A stretch of DNA of 64,000 bases, taken from positions 141,345 to 205,344 of the forward strand of contig DASSCU010000063.1 in the NCBI GenBank assembly GCA_035697485.1, written 5' to 3'. This document shows positions 17,872 through 26,786 of the stretch, piece after piece (positions within the stretch are counted from its first letter, which is position 1; each line of letters opens with the position of its first letter). Below the pieces are notes generated by a model that was not told where the DNA came from, did no database searches, and saw only the letters and a list, made by a program, of their open reading frames with translations. A program made the position numbers and the translations under genes. Source of the DNA: Actinomycetota bacterium (GTDB lineage Bacteria; Actinomycetota; UBA4738; HRBIN12).

Positions 17872-19347
17872 ATGTCACGGAGAGGAACCGGCGGCGCGAG
17901 TGCGATCGAGTCGCCCATCGTGGTCGCGTCGAACCGCGGGCCCGTGAGCTTCGACCGCGACGACCGGGGCAGGCTGAGCCCGCGCCGTGGCACCGGCGGA
18001 CTGGTCACGGCGCTCTCCGGCGTCTTCTACCGCGATGACACCGCCTGGGTGTCGGCCGCGATGACCGACGGCGACCGCGCCGTCGCCCTCAAGGGGCGGA
18101 CCGTCACGTCGGACTCGCACCAGCGCATGCGCTACGTGGTGATCCCGCCGGAGCGCTACGACGGCTACTACAACGAGGTCTCGAACCGCATCCTGTGGAT
18201 GGTGCACCACAACCTGTGGGACATCCCCCGCTCGCCGATGTTCGACGACGGCACGCAGGACGCGTGGCATGACTTCGTCGATGCGAACCGGGCGTTCGCC
18301 GAGGCGCTCGCCCAGGAGGCGGACAACGACCCGGTCTACCTGATCCAGGACTACCACCTCTGCCTCGTGCCGGGCATGCTGCGGGAGCTCGTGCCCGAGG
18401 CGAAGATCGTGCACTTCTCCCACACCCCGTTCGCGGGCGCCACCTACCTCAGGGTGTTGCCCGTGACGATGCGCACCGCGCTCCTGCGCGGCATGGCCGG
18501 AGCGGACGTGCTCGGCTTCCAGTCGAAGCAGTGGGCCGAGAACTACCTGCTGTCGGCGCGTAGCCTGCCCGAGCTCCGCGTGCTGCGAGGGGGGCGCCTC
18601 GACATCGACGGGCGCACGGGCGCCGTGCGTTCGTTCCCGGTGGCGGTCAGCGCCGAGCCGCTGCGCGAGACCGCGAACCGTCCCGAGGCCGACGAGGTGC
18701 GAGTCGAGCTCCGCGAGTGGGCGGGCGACGCCAAGATCATCCTGCGGGTCGACCGGCTCGAGCCGTCGAAGAACATCCTCAGGGGTTTCCTCGCGTACGA
18801 GCTCTTCCTGCGCCGCAACCCGTCATGGGTCGGATCGGTGCGGTTCCTCTGCTTGTTCAGCCCCTCGCGCGAGGACGTGCCGGAGTACCAGAACTACGGG
18901 GAGGAGTGCCTGGCCGAGGCCGACCGGATCAACGCCGAGTTCGGCACGAAGACGTGGAAGCCGATCGACGTGCGGGTGCAGGAGGACTACGCCTTCGCCG
19001 TGGCCGCGTACGACCTCTACGACGTGCTCTTCGTGAACCCCACCTACGACGGCATGAACCTCGTGGCGATGGAGGGTCCGCTCGTGAACCGCCGCGACGG
19101 CGTGCTGGTGCTCTCACGCAACGCGGGGGCGTTCAGTCGCCTCGGCCGTCAATCGCTCGGGGTGAACCCGTTCGACCTCGCCGAGACGGCTGAGACGATC
19201 CGTGAAGCGCTCGAGATGCCCGACGAGGAACGAGCGAGGCGAGCCCGCGGCCTCTCGCGCACGGTGCAGGCCCACACGCCGGCCAACTGGCTCGCCGACC
19301 AGCTCGAGGCGGTCGACCAGGTCAGGCCGCCCCGACGCCGGCGTTGA
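17872..19347 (+). CDS. otsA: Alpha,alpha-trehalose-6-phosphate synthase
   Basis: A 491-aa GT20 glycosyltransferase joining UDP- or GDP-glucose to glucose-6-phosphate. Motifs in order: ASNRGPVSFDRD with GTGGLVTAL (donor/acceptor loop), IQDYHLCLVP, HTPF, ILRVDRLEPSKN with the Arg/Lys pair that grips the nucleotide phosphate, and NPTYDGMNLVAMEGPLVN. Length is normal. The start is supported by the TACACT box just upstream; the frame continues into the previous gene but that part is not conserved in character. It converges on otsB with 41 bp between stops. Confidence 0.92.
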   Translation: MSRRGTGGASAIESPIVVASNRGPVSFDRDDRGRLSPRRGTGGLVTALSGVFYRDDTAWVSAAMTDGDRAVALKGRTVTSDSHQRMRYVVIPPERYDGYYNEVSNRILWMVHHNLWDIPRSPMFDDGTQDAWHDFVDANRAFAEALAQEADNDPVYLIQDYHLCLVPGMLRELVPEAKIVHFSHTPFAGATYLRVLPVTMRTALLRGMAGADVLGFQSKQWAENYLLSARSLPELRVLRGGRLDIDGRTGAVRSFPVAVSAEPLRETANRPEADEVRVELREWAGDAKIILRVDRLEPSKNILRGFLAYELFLRRNPSWVGSVRFLCLFSPSREDVPEYQNYGEECLAEADRINAEFGTKTWKPIDVRVQEDYAFAVAAYDLYDVLFVNPTYDGMNLVAMEGPLVNRRDGVLVLSRNAGAFSRLGRQSLGVNPFDLAETAETIREALEMPDEERARRARGLSRTVQAHTPANWLADQLEAVDQVRPPRRRR

Positions 19348-19388
19348 CGCCGGGCGCCGCCGACCGCCCTCGTCCGGTCGAGGATCGG

Positions 19389-20117
19389 TCACAGGCCTCG
19401 CAGCAACGTGACGAGGCCCGCCGGACCGTCGACGACGACGTCGGCCGCGTCGCTCAACGCCCCGGGGGTCTCGCGCCCGTGCACGGCGACCTTCACCGTG
19501 CGCACTCCCCGCTCGGCGAGCCGGTCGAGCGCCTCGAACGCCCGTAGGTCGGCCACGTCGTCGCCCGCGTAAAGCACGGCGTCGAGCCGCTCCTCTTCGA
19601 CGATGCGCTCGACCGCGCCCTCCTTCAGCGGGCGCCCGGCGGGGACGAGCTCGATCACCATCTTGCCGGGGAGCAGCGCGAGACCCGCCGCCTCGGCGAC
19701 CGGCGCGAGGCCGGTCGCGAGCGCCCCCTGGGCCGAGGCTGCATCCTCGGCGGCGCGGTAATGCACCGCGACCGACCCTCCCTTGGGTTCGACCCGCGCA
19801 CCCTGCACGCCGTCCGCCACGCTCCGCACCTCGTCGAGCACGTCGCTCGAGAGGGGCGTCGCCTCCTCGGCCAGGCCGTAGAGCGCCGCGAGTCGGACCC
19901 CATCGACCCCGACGAGCTGGCGGAGCTGGTCGCCCGTGCGACCCGAGACGATGGCGACGACCGCGTACCGGCCGACCAGCCGGGCGATCGCGTCGCGCGC
20001 TCCGTCACGGATGCGCGCGAGCTCGGGCTTGGCCACGATCGGGCTCAGCGTGCCGTCGAAATCGAGTAGCACGCCCGCACGGCCTTCCCAGGCTCGGAAC
20101 GACGCGAGACGATCCAT
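19389..20117 (-). CDS. otsB: Trehalose-6-phosphate phosphatase
   Basis: A 242-aa HAD-superfamily phosphatase. Motif I is LLDFDGTLSPI (nucleophile and acid Asp), motif II IVSGRTGDQL, then KGGSVAVHYR and PGKMVIELVPAGRPLKEGA, and motif IV LYAGDDVADLRAF. It completes trehalose synthesis begun by OtsA. Oddly, the two are convergent rather than in an operon. A TAGGAT box 8 nt before the ATG suggests a leaderless mRNA. The divergent neighbour is a GH15 enzyme that may degrade trehalose. Confidence 0.92.
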   Translation of the reverse strand: MDRLASFRAWEGRAGVLLDFDGTLSPIVAKPELARIRDGARDAIARLVGRYAVVAIVSGRTGDQLRQLVGVDGVRLAALYGLAEEATPLSSDVLDEVRSVADGVQGARVEPKGGSVAVHYRAAEDAASAQGALATGLAPVAEAAGLALLPGKMVIELVPAGRPLKEGAVERIVEEERLDAVLYAGDDVADLRAFEALDRLAERGVRTVKVAVHGRETPGALSDAADVVVDGPAGLVTLLRGL

Positions 20118-20125
20118 CGCCTGAA

Positions 20126-20157
20126 ATCCTAGTGTTCGCGCGGCAGGGAGCTACACT
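20126..20157. promoter_or_regulatory. Divergent -10 boxes of otsB and the GH15 gene
   Basis: TAGGAT on the minus strand (20131-20126) ends 8 nt before the otsB ATG. TACACT on the plus strand (20152-20157) ends 8 nt before the GH15 GTG. Synthesis and breakdown of trehalose would thus be driven from one 48-bp gap. Confidence 0.45.
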
Positions 20158-20165
20158 CGCCACCC

Positions 20166-22109
20166 GTGAGCAGCGCCAACGTCGTCCCGCTGCCCGGCCC
20201 GGCGGACCCGCCCCAGGGTGGATCGGTCGCACCGTTGCAGAGCCATCAGAGCCCGTTCCCGCCGATCGCCGAGTACGGGTTCCTCAGCGATCGCGAGGTC
20301 ACGGCGCTGGTCGGCCCCAGCGGCAGCGTCGAGTGGCTGTGCGCGCCCCGGCCCGACAGCCCCAGCATCTTCGGCGCGATACTCGACCGCTCGGCCGGGG
20401 CGTTCCGGCTGGGCCCTGCCGAGCTGCTGGTCCCCGCCGGCCGACGGTACATGCCGGGTTCGAACGTGCTCGAGACCACATGGCAGACGCGGACCGGGTG
20501 GCTGATCGTGCGGGACGCGCTCGTGATGGGCCCCTGGCGAGACGACGAGCGCCCCGAGGGGTATCGGCGCCCGCCGGGGGATTACCGTGCCGAGCACATG
20601 CTGCTGCGGGTGGTGCGCTGCATCCAGGGACAGGTCGACCTCGTGCTGAACTGCGAGCCCGCGTTCGACTACGGTCGCACCGACGGGCGCTGGGAATACG
20701 CCGGCCCCGGCTGGACCGAGGCGATCGCACGGGGCGGCGAGGACGATCCCACGCTGCGGCTCACCACCGACATGCGGCTGGGCCTCGAGGGCCGTGCCGC
20801 CGTAGCGTTCACCCGACTCAACGACGGTGAGTCGGCGTTCGCCGCCCTGAGCTGGAACGGCGACCTCAACGCCGCTCCCGCCGACGCCGAGGGGGCCTGG
20901 CGGCGGGTGTACGAGACGGCGGACTTCTGGCGTGCCTGGCTGAACATGGGCGAGTTCCCCGACCATCCGTGGCGCTCCCATCTGCAGCGGGCGGCGCTCA
21001 CGCTGAAGGGTCTGACCTACGCGCCGACCGGCGCCCTGATCGCGGCGCCCACCACCTCGCTGCCGGAGACCCCCGGCGGTGAGCGCAACTGGGACTACCG
21101 CTACAGCTGGGTGCGCGATGCGACGTTCGCGCTGTGGGGCCTGTACACGCTCGGGTTCGATTTCGAGGCCAACAGCTTCTTCTACTTCATCGCCGATCAG
21201 GTGAAAGACGGTTCGTCCCTGCAGGTGATGTACGGGGTGGGCGGCGAGACCGAGCTCACCGAGCAGCTCCTCGACCACCTCACAGGCTATGAGCACGCGC
21301 GCCCCGTACGCGTGGGCAACGACGCTCACGATCAGCGCCAGCACGACGTGTGGGGCGCCCTGCTCGACAGCGTGTACCTGCACATGCGCTCGGGCGAGTT
21401 CCTCACGGGCCGGGCGTGGTTCGGTCTCGAGCGGCAGGTGGAGGAGGCGGTCGAGCACTGGCGAGAGCCCGATCAGGGCATCTGGGAGATGCGCGGCACG
21501 CCCCAGCACTTCGTGTCGTCGAAGATCATGTGCTGGGTCGCTTGTGACCGGGGAGCCAGGCTCGCCGAGGTGCTCGACAAGCCGGAGCTTGCGGCTCGCT
21601 GGTCCGCCGAAGCGGAGCTGATCAAGGCCGACGTGTTAGAGCACGGCGTCGATGACCGGGGCGTGCTGACCCAGATCTACGGGTCCGACGCCCTCGACGC
21701 CTCGCTGCTGCTCGCCCCCCTGATGCGGTTCCTGCCTGCCGACGACCCCCGCATCCGCGCGACGGTGCTCGCGATCGCCGACGAGCTCACGCTCGAGGGG
21801 CTGGTGATGCGCTACCGCGTCGGGGAGATCGATGACGGTCTCGACGGCGAGGAGGCGACGTTCGCGATCTGCTCGTTCTGGCTGATCTCCGCGCTGGTGG
21901 AGATCGGCGAGCTCGAACGCGCCCGCGACCTCTGCGAGCGGATGCTCTCGTTCGCGAGCCCGCTCGGTCTCTACGCCGAGGAGATCGACCCGCGGACGGG
22001 CAGGCATTGGGGGAACTTCCCGCAGGCCTTCACGCACCTGGCGCAGATCAACGCCCTGATGCATATCGTGCGCGCCGAGGCCGAGGCGCCGGCGTCGCCG
22101 CTCCGCTGA
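20166..22109 (+). CDS. GH15 family glycoside hydrolase, probable trehalase
   Basis: A 647-aa protein. The N-terminal beta-sandwich (about 30-290) begins with IAEYGFLSDREVTALVGPSGSVEWLC, as in GH15 trehalases and glucoamylases. The (alpha/alpha)6 barrel contains GGERNWDYRYSWVRDATFALW, VMYGVGGE, a catalytic Glu candidate in IWEMRG and the second catalytic Glu in LYAEEIDPRTGRHWGNFPQAFTHLA. Mycobacterial GH15 trehalases have this organisation. Adjacency to otsAB favours trehalose as substrate, but a glucoamylase acting on maltodextrin is possible. No signal peptide, so cytoplasmic. Confidence 0.82.
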   Translation: MSSANVVPLPGPADPPQGGSVAPLQSHQSPFPPIAEYGFLSDREVTALVGPSGSVEWLCAPRPDSPSIFGAILDRSAGAFRLGPAELLVPAGRRYMPGSNVLETTWQTRTGWLIVRDALVMGPWRDDERPEGYRRPPGDYRAEHMLLRVVRCIQGQVDLVLNCEPAFDYGRTDGRWEYAGPGWTEAIARGGEDDPTLRLTTDMRLGLEGRAAVAFTRLNDGESAFAALSWNGDLNAAPADAEGAWRRVYETADFWRAWLNMGEFPDHPWRSHLQRAALTLKGLTYAPTGALIAAPTTSLPETPGGERNWDYRYSWVRDATFALWGLYTLGFDFEANSFFYFIADQVKDGSSLQVMYGVGGETELTEQLLDHLTGYEHARPVRVGNDAHDQRQHDVWGALLDSVYLHMRSGEFLTGRAWFGLERQVEEAVEHWREPDQGIWEMRGTPQHFVSSKIMCWVACDRGARLAEVLDKPELAARWSAEAELIKADVLEHGVDDRGVLTQIYGSDALDASLLLAPLMRFLPADDPRIRATVLAIADELTLEGLVMRYRVGEIDDGLDGEEATFAICSFWLISALVEIGELERARDLCERMLSFASPLGLYAEEIDPRTGRHWGNFPQAFTHLAQINALMHIVRAEAEAPASPLR

Positions 22110-22134
22110 CGCGGCGCCTCGTACGAGCGACCGC

Positions 22135-25134
22135 TCATGCGTCCTCTGAGCCCGGCCGGCTCGCCGGCTCGCTGCCCACAGGCTCGACCTCCCTCGGATC
22201 GATCGCAACCCCCACCACGTCGGTGTGGCTCCGCTCTTTCACACCCCCCTCGACGTCGATGCGCGGCACCACCCGATCGAGGAAGCCCGGCAGACGGAAG
22301 ACGGACCCGCCGAAGAGCACGAGCATCGCGGGGGCCAGCAGCACGACCATCGTGCCCGCCAGCAGCACCGCGACCGCCAGGCCGACCCCGAACTGCTTCA
22401 CGGTCGGGTCGCCGTTGATCACGAAGCTCGCGAAGACGCAGAACATGATCAGGGCCGCGGCCGAGATCACACGGCCGCTCGCCCCGAGCCCTGCCGGCAC
22501 GGCCTCGCGGGGCGGCCTCCCGGCGGCGTGCTGCTGCTCGACGCGGCTCACGAAGAACACCTCGTAGTCCATGGACAGGCCGAACAGCACCGCGAACATC
22601 ATCAGTGGCACGTAGCTCGCGATCGGCACGGTGCCGCGAGGCACGTCGAGCCCGATCAACGAGAGCCCCCATCCCCATTGGAAGACGGCCGTGAGCACAC
22701 CGAGGGCCGCCGCCACCGACAGCAGGTTGGTGACCGAAGCCTGCAGCGGCACCGTCAACGAATGGAAGGCAACCGTGAGCAGCAGGAAGCTCAGCAGCAC
22801 CACCGTGGCGATCACGAGCGGCAGCCGCTGACCGATCTTCGTGGCGAGGTCGACGTTCGACGCGGTCGACCCTCCGACGTTCGTCACCACCCCCTCGCCC
22901 TCCGTGGCGTCCGGCAGCACATCGATCCGCAGGGTGCCGACGAGGTCGGCGGTCGCCGGTGACGAGGGCGCGCGCTCCGGGATCGCGCTCACGATGACGG
23001 CGTCTCCCGCATCGTTGATCTGGGGCGGGAAGAGTCCGACGACCCCGTCGGTCGAGGTCAGCGCATCCTGCACCTGCACGACGCGGTGATCGGTGCCGCG
23101 ATCGTCCCCTCCGGCCTTCGTGAGGATGTCGGTGAGCTCGTCCTGTAGGCGCAGGGCCCGCTGTTCCTGGGCGTTGGCCTCGTTGGCCTCGGACTGGAGC
23201 TCGTCGGCCTGCCGCTGGAGCGCCGCGCCCTCGCGCTGCAGTGCCGCCGCCTGGCGCTGGAGCTCGGCTCCTTGGACCTCGAGACCGGCGGCCCGCGACC
23301 GCAGCGCGTCGGCCTGTCGTTCGAGGGCCTCGCCCTCGGCTCGGAGCCGCTCCGCGTCCGCCAGCACGGCACGGCCCTGCTCGAGGAGCGGTTCCAGCCG
23401 GACGCGGGTGCGGGCCTCCTTGTCCTCGAGGCGCGCGAGGCGCCGACGTAGACGCTCGAGCTTGTCGGGGTCGGTCGTCTGCTCGATCAGGCGTTGCACG
23501 AGCCGCTCCCGGCCCAGGATGAAGGCGAGGTGGGCCGCGATCGGCCGCGCCCGCTGAGCGAGACGCTCGGCTCGGGCGCGCAACCGCGCCTCTTGCTGGA
23601 GGAGCCGGGCCCGCTGCAACTCGAGCTCGGCCCGCTGCCGCTCGAGCCGCGCCTGTCGGCGCTGCAGCGCGGCTCCCTTGCGTTCGAGTCGGGCCTGCTC
23701 CTCCTCGAGCTCGTCCTGCTGGGTCTCGAGCTCGGCCTGCTGCCGCTCGAGGCGCCGTTGTTCCTTCTCGAGCTCGGCTTGCAGCGAGATGGCTTCGTCG
23801 TACTTCCTCGTGTAGCCGACGCTCGGGTGGGCCGGAGGGTCGAGCCGCATCGCGATGAGCAGGGGGCCGTTGTATCCGACGCCGAACCCGCGCGTGAGCA
23901 GGTCGTAGGCCTGGCGCTCGGTCGTGGACTTCGGCGACACGCCGATGTCCTCCTGCCCGAGCCGCAGGGAGAACAGGGGAACGATCAACGGCGTGAGGAT
24001 CGCCGCGGCGAGCGCGATCGCGAGCCAGGGATGCCGGGCGACAGCGCCCGCCCACGCGTCCCAGCGCGTGTGACCCTCCGGGCGCTTCCTGAGCTGCAAC
24101 AAGCGGGGCACCCGCACCCGGTTGATCCAGCCGCCCACCAGCGACAGGATCGCGGGCATCAGCGTGATCGAGGTGACGACCGCGCACAGGACGGCGATCG
24201 CCGACGCGAGGCCCAGCGTGCTCACGAGCGGGATGCCGGCGACTCCCAACGAGACGAGCGCGATCACGACGGTGCTGCCCGCGAAGACGATCGCGCTGCC
24301 CGACGACGAGACGGCGCGGGCGATCGACTCCCACATCTCGACGCCGGCGTCCAGCTGTTCCTTGTGCTTCGTGACGAGGAACAGCGCATAGTCGATGCCG
24401 ACCCCGAGCCCGATCATGATCGCGAGCGTGGGCGCGACCGTCGGCACCGCGATCAGGTGTCCGAGCAGGCCGATCAGCGACGTGGCCACCGCGAGGCCGA
24501 CCGCGGCGGTGAGGATCGGCAACCCCATCGCGACGAGGCTCCCGAACACGAGCGCCAGGATCACCATCGCCGAGAGGTTCCCGATACGCTCGCTGGTCGT
24601 GGTGTCGGGCTGGGACAGCTCGCTGCCGATCGGCCCGCCCACCGCGACCTGGATCCCGGCCTCGCGGGCAGGCTGCGTCGCGTCGAGCACCTTCTCGGCC
24701 AGATCGACGGTGATGAACCCGGAGTCGATGTCGAGCAGCACCGGCATGAACGCGATCGTCCCATCGTCGCTCAGCAGGCCGGCCGTCCGCCCGTCCTTCG
24801 ACAGCGGGTTCGTGACGCTGTGCACGTGCTCGGCACCCTTCATGCGCCGGTAGGTCGCGTCGACCGCATCCTTCGCCTTCCGCTCGGTCAGCCTCCCGTC
24901 GTCGGTGGTGAACACGAACGGACTCGTACCGTTCTGCTGTGGAGGGAACCGGTCGGCGAGCACGTCGAACGCCGCCTGGCTGTCGGTACCCGGCAGCGTG
25001 AGCTGGTTGTCGGTCTTCGCGCCGAGCATCCGGACGGCGCCGACGCTGGCGAGGACGACGGCCACCCACACTGCGGCGACGACGAGACGATGACGGGCGC
25101 CGAACAGTCCGATGCGGTAGAGGAAACGGGCCAT
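22135..25134 (-). CDS. MmpL-family RND transporter with long coiled-coil insert
   Basis: A 999-aa inner-membrane transporter with the usual duplicated layout: one helix, an exported porter loop, five helices, then the same again. Proton-relay Asp-Tyr pairs occur in TM4 (GIDYALFLVTKH, D248/Y249) and TM10 (LSMDYEVFFVSR, D856/Y857). The second exported domain (about 395-770) contains an insert at 447-671 of almost pure Glu/Arg/Gln/Leu/Ala heptads, broken near 531-556 (PIAAHLAFILGRE), so it should fold as an antiparallel coiled-coil hairpin of roughly 85 and 110 residues. MmpL proteins export lipids or siderophores; some mycobacterial members have a comparable coiled coil. The start at MARFLYRIG is preferred over a GTG four codons earlier. 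Confidence 0.87.
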   Translation of the reverse strand: MARFLYRIGLFGARHRLVVAAVWVAVVLASVGAVRMLGAKTDNQLTLPGTDSQAAFDVLADRFPPQQNGTSPFVFTTDDGRLTERKAKDAVDATYRRMKGAEHVHSVTNPLSKDGRTAGLLSDDGTIAFMPVLLDIDSGFITVDLAEKVLDATQPAREAGIQVAVGGPIGSELSQPDTTTSERIGNLSAMVILALVFGSLVAMGLPILTAAVGLAVATSLIGLLGHLIAVPTVAPTLAIMIGLGVGIDYALFLVTKHKEQLDAGVEMWESIARAVSSSGSAIVFAGSTVVIALVSLGVAGIPLVSTLGLASAIAVLCAVVTSITLMPAILSLVGGWINRVRVPRLLQLRKRPEGHTRWDAWAGAVARHPWLAIALAAAILTPLIVPLFSLRLGQEDIGVSPKSTTERQAYDLLTRGFGVGYNGPLLIAMRLDPPAHPSVGYTRKYDEAISLQAELEKEQRRLERQQAELETQQDELEEEQARLERKGAALQRRQARLERQRAELELQRARLLQQEARLRARAERLAQRARPIAAHLAFILGRERLVQRLIEQTTDPDKLERLRRRLARLEDKEARTRVRLEPLLEQGRAVLADAERLRAEGEALERQADALRSRAAGLEVQGAELQRQAAALQREGAALQRQADELQSEANEANAQEQRALRLQDELTDILTKAGGDDRGTDHRVVQVQDALTSTDGVVGLFPPQINDAGDAVIVSAIPERAPSSPATADLVGTLRIDVLPDATEGEGVVTNVGGSTASNVDLATKIGQRLPLVIATVVLLSFLLLTVAFHSLTVPLQASVTNLLSVAAALGVLTAVFQWGWGLSLIGLDVPRGTVPIASYVPLMMFAVLFGLSMDYEVFFVSRVEQQHAAGRPPREAVPAGLGASGRVISAAALIMFCVFASFVINGDPTVKQFGVGLAVAVLLAGTMVVLLAPAMLVLFGGSVFRLPGFLDRVVPRIDVEGGVKERSHTDVVGVAIDPREVEPVGSEPASRPGSEDA

Positions 25135-25196
25135 CTGGGCGCCCACCCTAGGGCGGGGGTTCTCGGGGGGTCAAACCCGAGCGCGGCCGGGGTCTT

Positions 25197-25541
25197 TCAC
25201 GGAACCGCAGCGCTGCAACGCACACACCGCACCGACGAGGGTCGGGCCTCGAGCCGCTCGTCGGGGATCGTCGCGCCACATCGATCGCAGATGCCGTACG
25301 TGCCATCCTCGAACTTCTCCAGCGCGCGCCGCACGCCTGCGAGTTTCGCCGAGAGAGCGTCGGCCTGGCCCACCCGCTCGATCCGGCCGATCGCCTCACT
25401 CGTCCCTTCCCCGACGCGTTTACCGAACCCGATCGTCGCGGTGGGTTCGCGTGTGACCGCGGTCAACGTTGCGAGCTCGCTCTCGAGGGACCCGAGCTCG
25501 GCCTCGAGCGTGTCCCGCATCGCGTCGAGATCGAGGCTCAC
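25197..25541 (-). CDS. DksA/TraR-type zinc-finger protein
   Basis: A 114-aa protein. The N-terminal 75 residues form a helical hairpin (LESELATLTAV, ADALSAKLAGVRRALEKF) and the C terminus is a C4 zinc finger: CDRCG then CVRC, following GTYGICDRCGATIPDERLEARP. DksA/CarD-like proteins with this layout bind RNA polymerase or act in stress responses. It starts with GTG inside GTGA, overlapping the stop of the upstream IscA-like gene, so the two are translationally coupled. Confidence 0.82.
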   Translation of the reverse strand: MSLDLDAMRDTLEAELGSLESELATLTAVTREPTATIGFGKRVGEGTSEAIGRIERVGQADALSAKLAGVRRALEKFEDGTYGICDRCGATIPDERLEARPSSVRCVRCSAAVP

Positions 25542-25810
25542 GTGACGCTATCCTCGTCGTCGGCGATCAGCACGAGGCGGTCGTGGGGATCCGCGACGTC
25601 CACAGTGCCTGCGAGGCCGGGAGCCACGACGAGCGAGAACCCGGCGTCGTGATCGAGGACCGTGTCGGCAGGGTCGGCCCCGTCGGTGAGCTCGAACCGG
25701 ACCCCGCCGTCGTCGGGCACGAGTCGGATGCGGGCGTCGGGGTTGAACCGTCGCGCCGCCTCGTCGGCGGTGCGCAACAACGCCACCGCTCGGGGGGTGC
25801 ACCTGATCAT
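25538..25810 (-). CDS. IscA/HesB-like fold protein lacking the cluster cysteines
   Basis: A 90-aa protein whose residue pattern follows the HesB domain: MIRCTPRAVALLRTADEAA corresponds to the first helix, RIRLVPDDGGVRFELTDG to the hairpin that normally holds GGCSG, and VVAPGLAGTVDVADP to the Dp-s strand. The three cluster cysteines are absent; the only Cys is at position 4. It could be a degenerate carrier, a structural partner, or only coincidentally similar. It is coupled to the DksA-like gene by a 4-nt overlap and has a TAGCAT box 6 nt before its ATG. Confidence 0.6.
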   Translation of the reverse strand: MIRCTPRAVALLRTADEAARRFNPDARIRLVPDDGGVRFELTDGADPADTVLDHDAGFSLVVAPGLAGTVDVADPHDRLVLIADDEDSVT

Positions 25811-25816
25811 CGCCCG

Positions 25817-25826
25817 ATGCTACCGT
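25817..25826. promoter_or_regulatory. Overlapping divergent -10 boxes
   Basis: ATGCTACCGT contains TAGCAT on the minus strand (for the IscA-like gene, 6-nt gap) and TACCGT on the plus strand (for the DNA glycosylase, 7-nt gap to GTG). The two boxes share two base pairs, so only one polymerase could open this site at a time. Confidence 0.45.
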
Positions 25827-25833
25827 GGCCGTC

Positions 25834-26754
25834 GTGTCGACCTCGTTGCCGCTGCCCCTGCGCGGCCCGAGCGGGGAGCCGGTCGACCTCGTGCGCACGC
25901 TGAACTCCCACGGGTTCGCCGAGCTGGCGCCGACGACGCTCGACGAAACCGCGACCGCGCTCTCCGTCACCGTGCGGGTGCCGAAGGCTCGTCCCCGCCG
26001 GATCCGGATCGGGCCCGGGCCAGGCGGAGGCGCCCGCGTGGAGGTGCTCGGGCCCGCGGCCGGGCCTCGCGTGCAGGCCGCCGCGCTGGCGGGCGCCGCA
26101 CATGTCCTGCGGCTCGATCACGATCTCTCGAGGTTCTACGCGCTGATCGCCGACGATCCCGACCTCTCATGGGCGGCGACCGGGGCCGGACGGATGCTGC
26201 GGTCCCCCACCGTCTTCGAAGACGTGGTGAAGACGATCTGCACGACGAACTGCGCCTGGGGGGCCACCGTGCGGATGGTGAACGCCCTCGTCTCCTCGCT
26301 CGGCGAACCGGCGATCGGTGGCGACGGCCCGCTCACGAACGCCTTCCCGACCCCCACGGCGATGAGGGGGGCTCCTGAAGCCTTCTACCGGGACGAGGTG
26401 CGAGCGGGATACCGCGGTCCCTACCTGATCGAGCTCGCCCGCAGGGTCGACGCCGGCGAGGTCGATCTCGAGGCGATGGCGACGGCGACCTCCGACGAGC
26501 TCTCCGACGACGACCTGGAGGCAGCGCTCCTCGATCTGCCGGGGGTCGGTCCGTACGCGGCGGCCCACGTGATGATGACGCTCGGTCGCAACTCCCGGCT
26601 GATCCTCGACAGCTGGACCCGGCCGAAATACGCTCGCCTCACGGGTCGTACCAAGCCCGTGGCCGACGCGGCGATCGTGCGCCGGTTCCGTCGATACGGC
26701 GACGAGGCCGGGCTGGCGTTCTGGCTGTTCCTCACCCGCGACTGGATCGAGTGA
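25834..26754 (+). CDS. DNA glycosylase, HhH-GPD superfamily (AlkA/OGG-like)
   Basis: A 306-aa base-excision repair enzyme. The N-terminal about 95 residues form an AlkA/OGG-like beta domain. The helical HhH-GPD domain includes FEDVVKTICTTNCAWGATVRMV, the hairpin LLDLPGVGPYAAAHVMMTLGR and the catalytic Asp in LILDSWTRPKYA. The Fe-S cluster loop of Nth/MutY is absent. It probably removes alkylated or oxidised purines. The GTG start follows the TACCGT box; a GTG three codons earlier lies inside that box. Confidence 0.82.
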   Translation: MSTSLPLPLRGPSGEPVDLVRTLNSHGFAELAPTTLDETATALSVTVRVPKARPRRIRIGPGPGGGARVEVLGPAAGPRVQAAALAGAAHVLRLDHDLSRFYALIADDPDLSWAATGAGRMLRSPTVFEDVVKTICTTNCAWGATVRMVNALVSSLGEPAIGGDGPLTNAFPTPTAMRGAPEAFYRDEVRAGYRGPYLIELARRVDAGEVDLEAMATATSDELSDDDLEAALLDLPGVGPYAAAHVMMTLGRNSRLILDSWTRPKYARLTGRTKPVADAAIVRRFRRYGDEAGLAFWLFLTRDWIE

Positions 26755-26786
26755 TCGGCTACCGGTTGCCCCTGTCTCGTCTCCCG

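Noticed and set aside
23100..23800. Apparent repeats in the MmpL gene
   Set aside because: The repetition comes from heptad codons (GAG, CGG, CAG) of the coiled coil, not from a DNA repeat or CRISPR array.
21971..25069. A 1,032-codon open frame on the minus strand over the MmpL gene
   Set aside because: It is an out-of-phase shadow, extremely Arg/Gly-rich; the MmpL frame has clear membrane helices and motifs.
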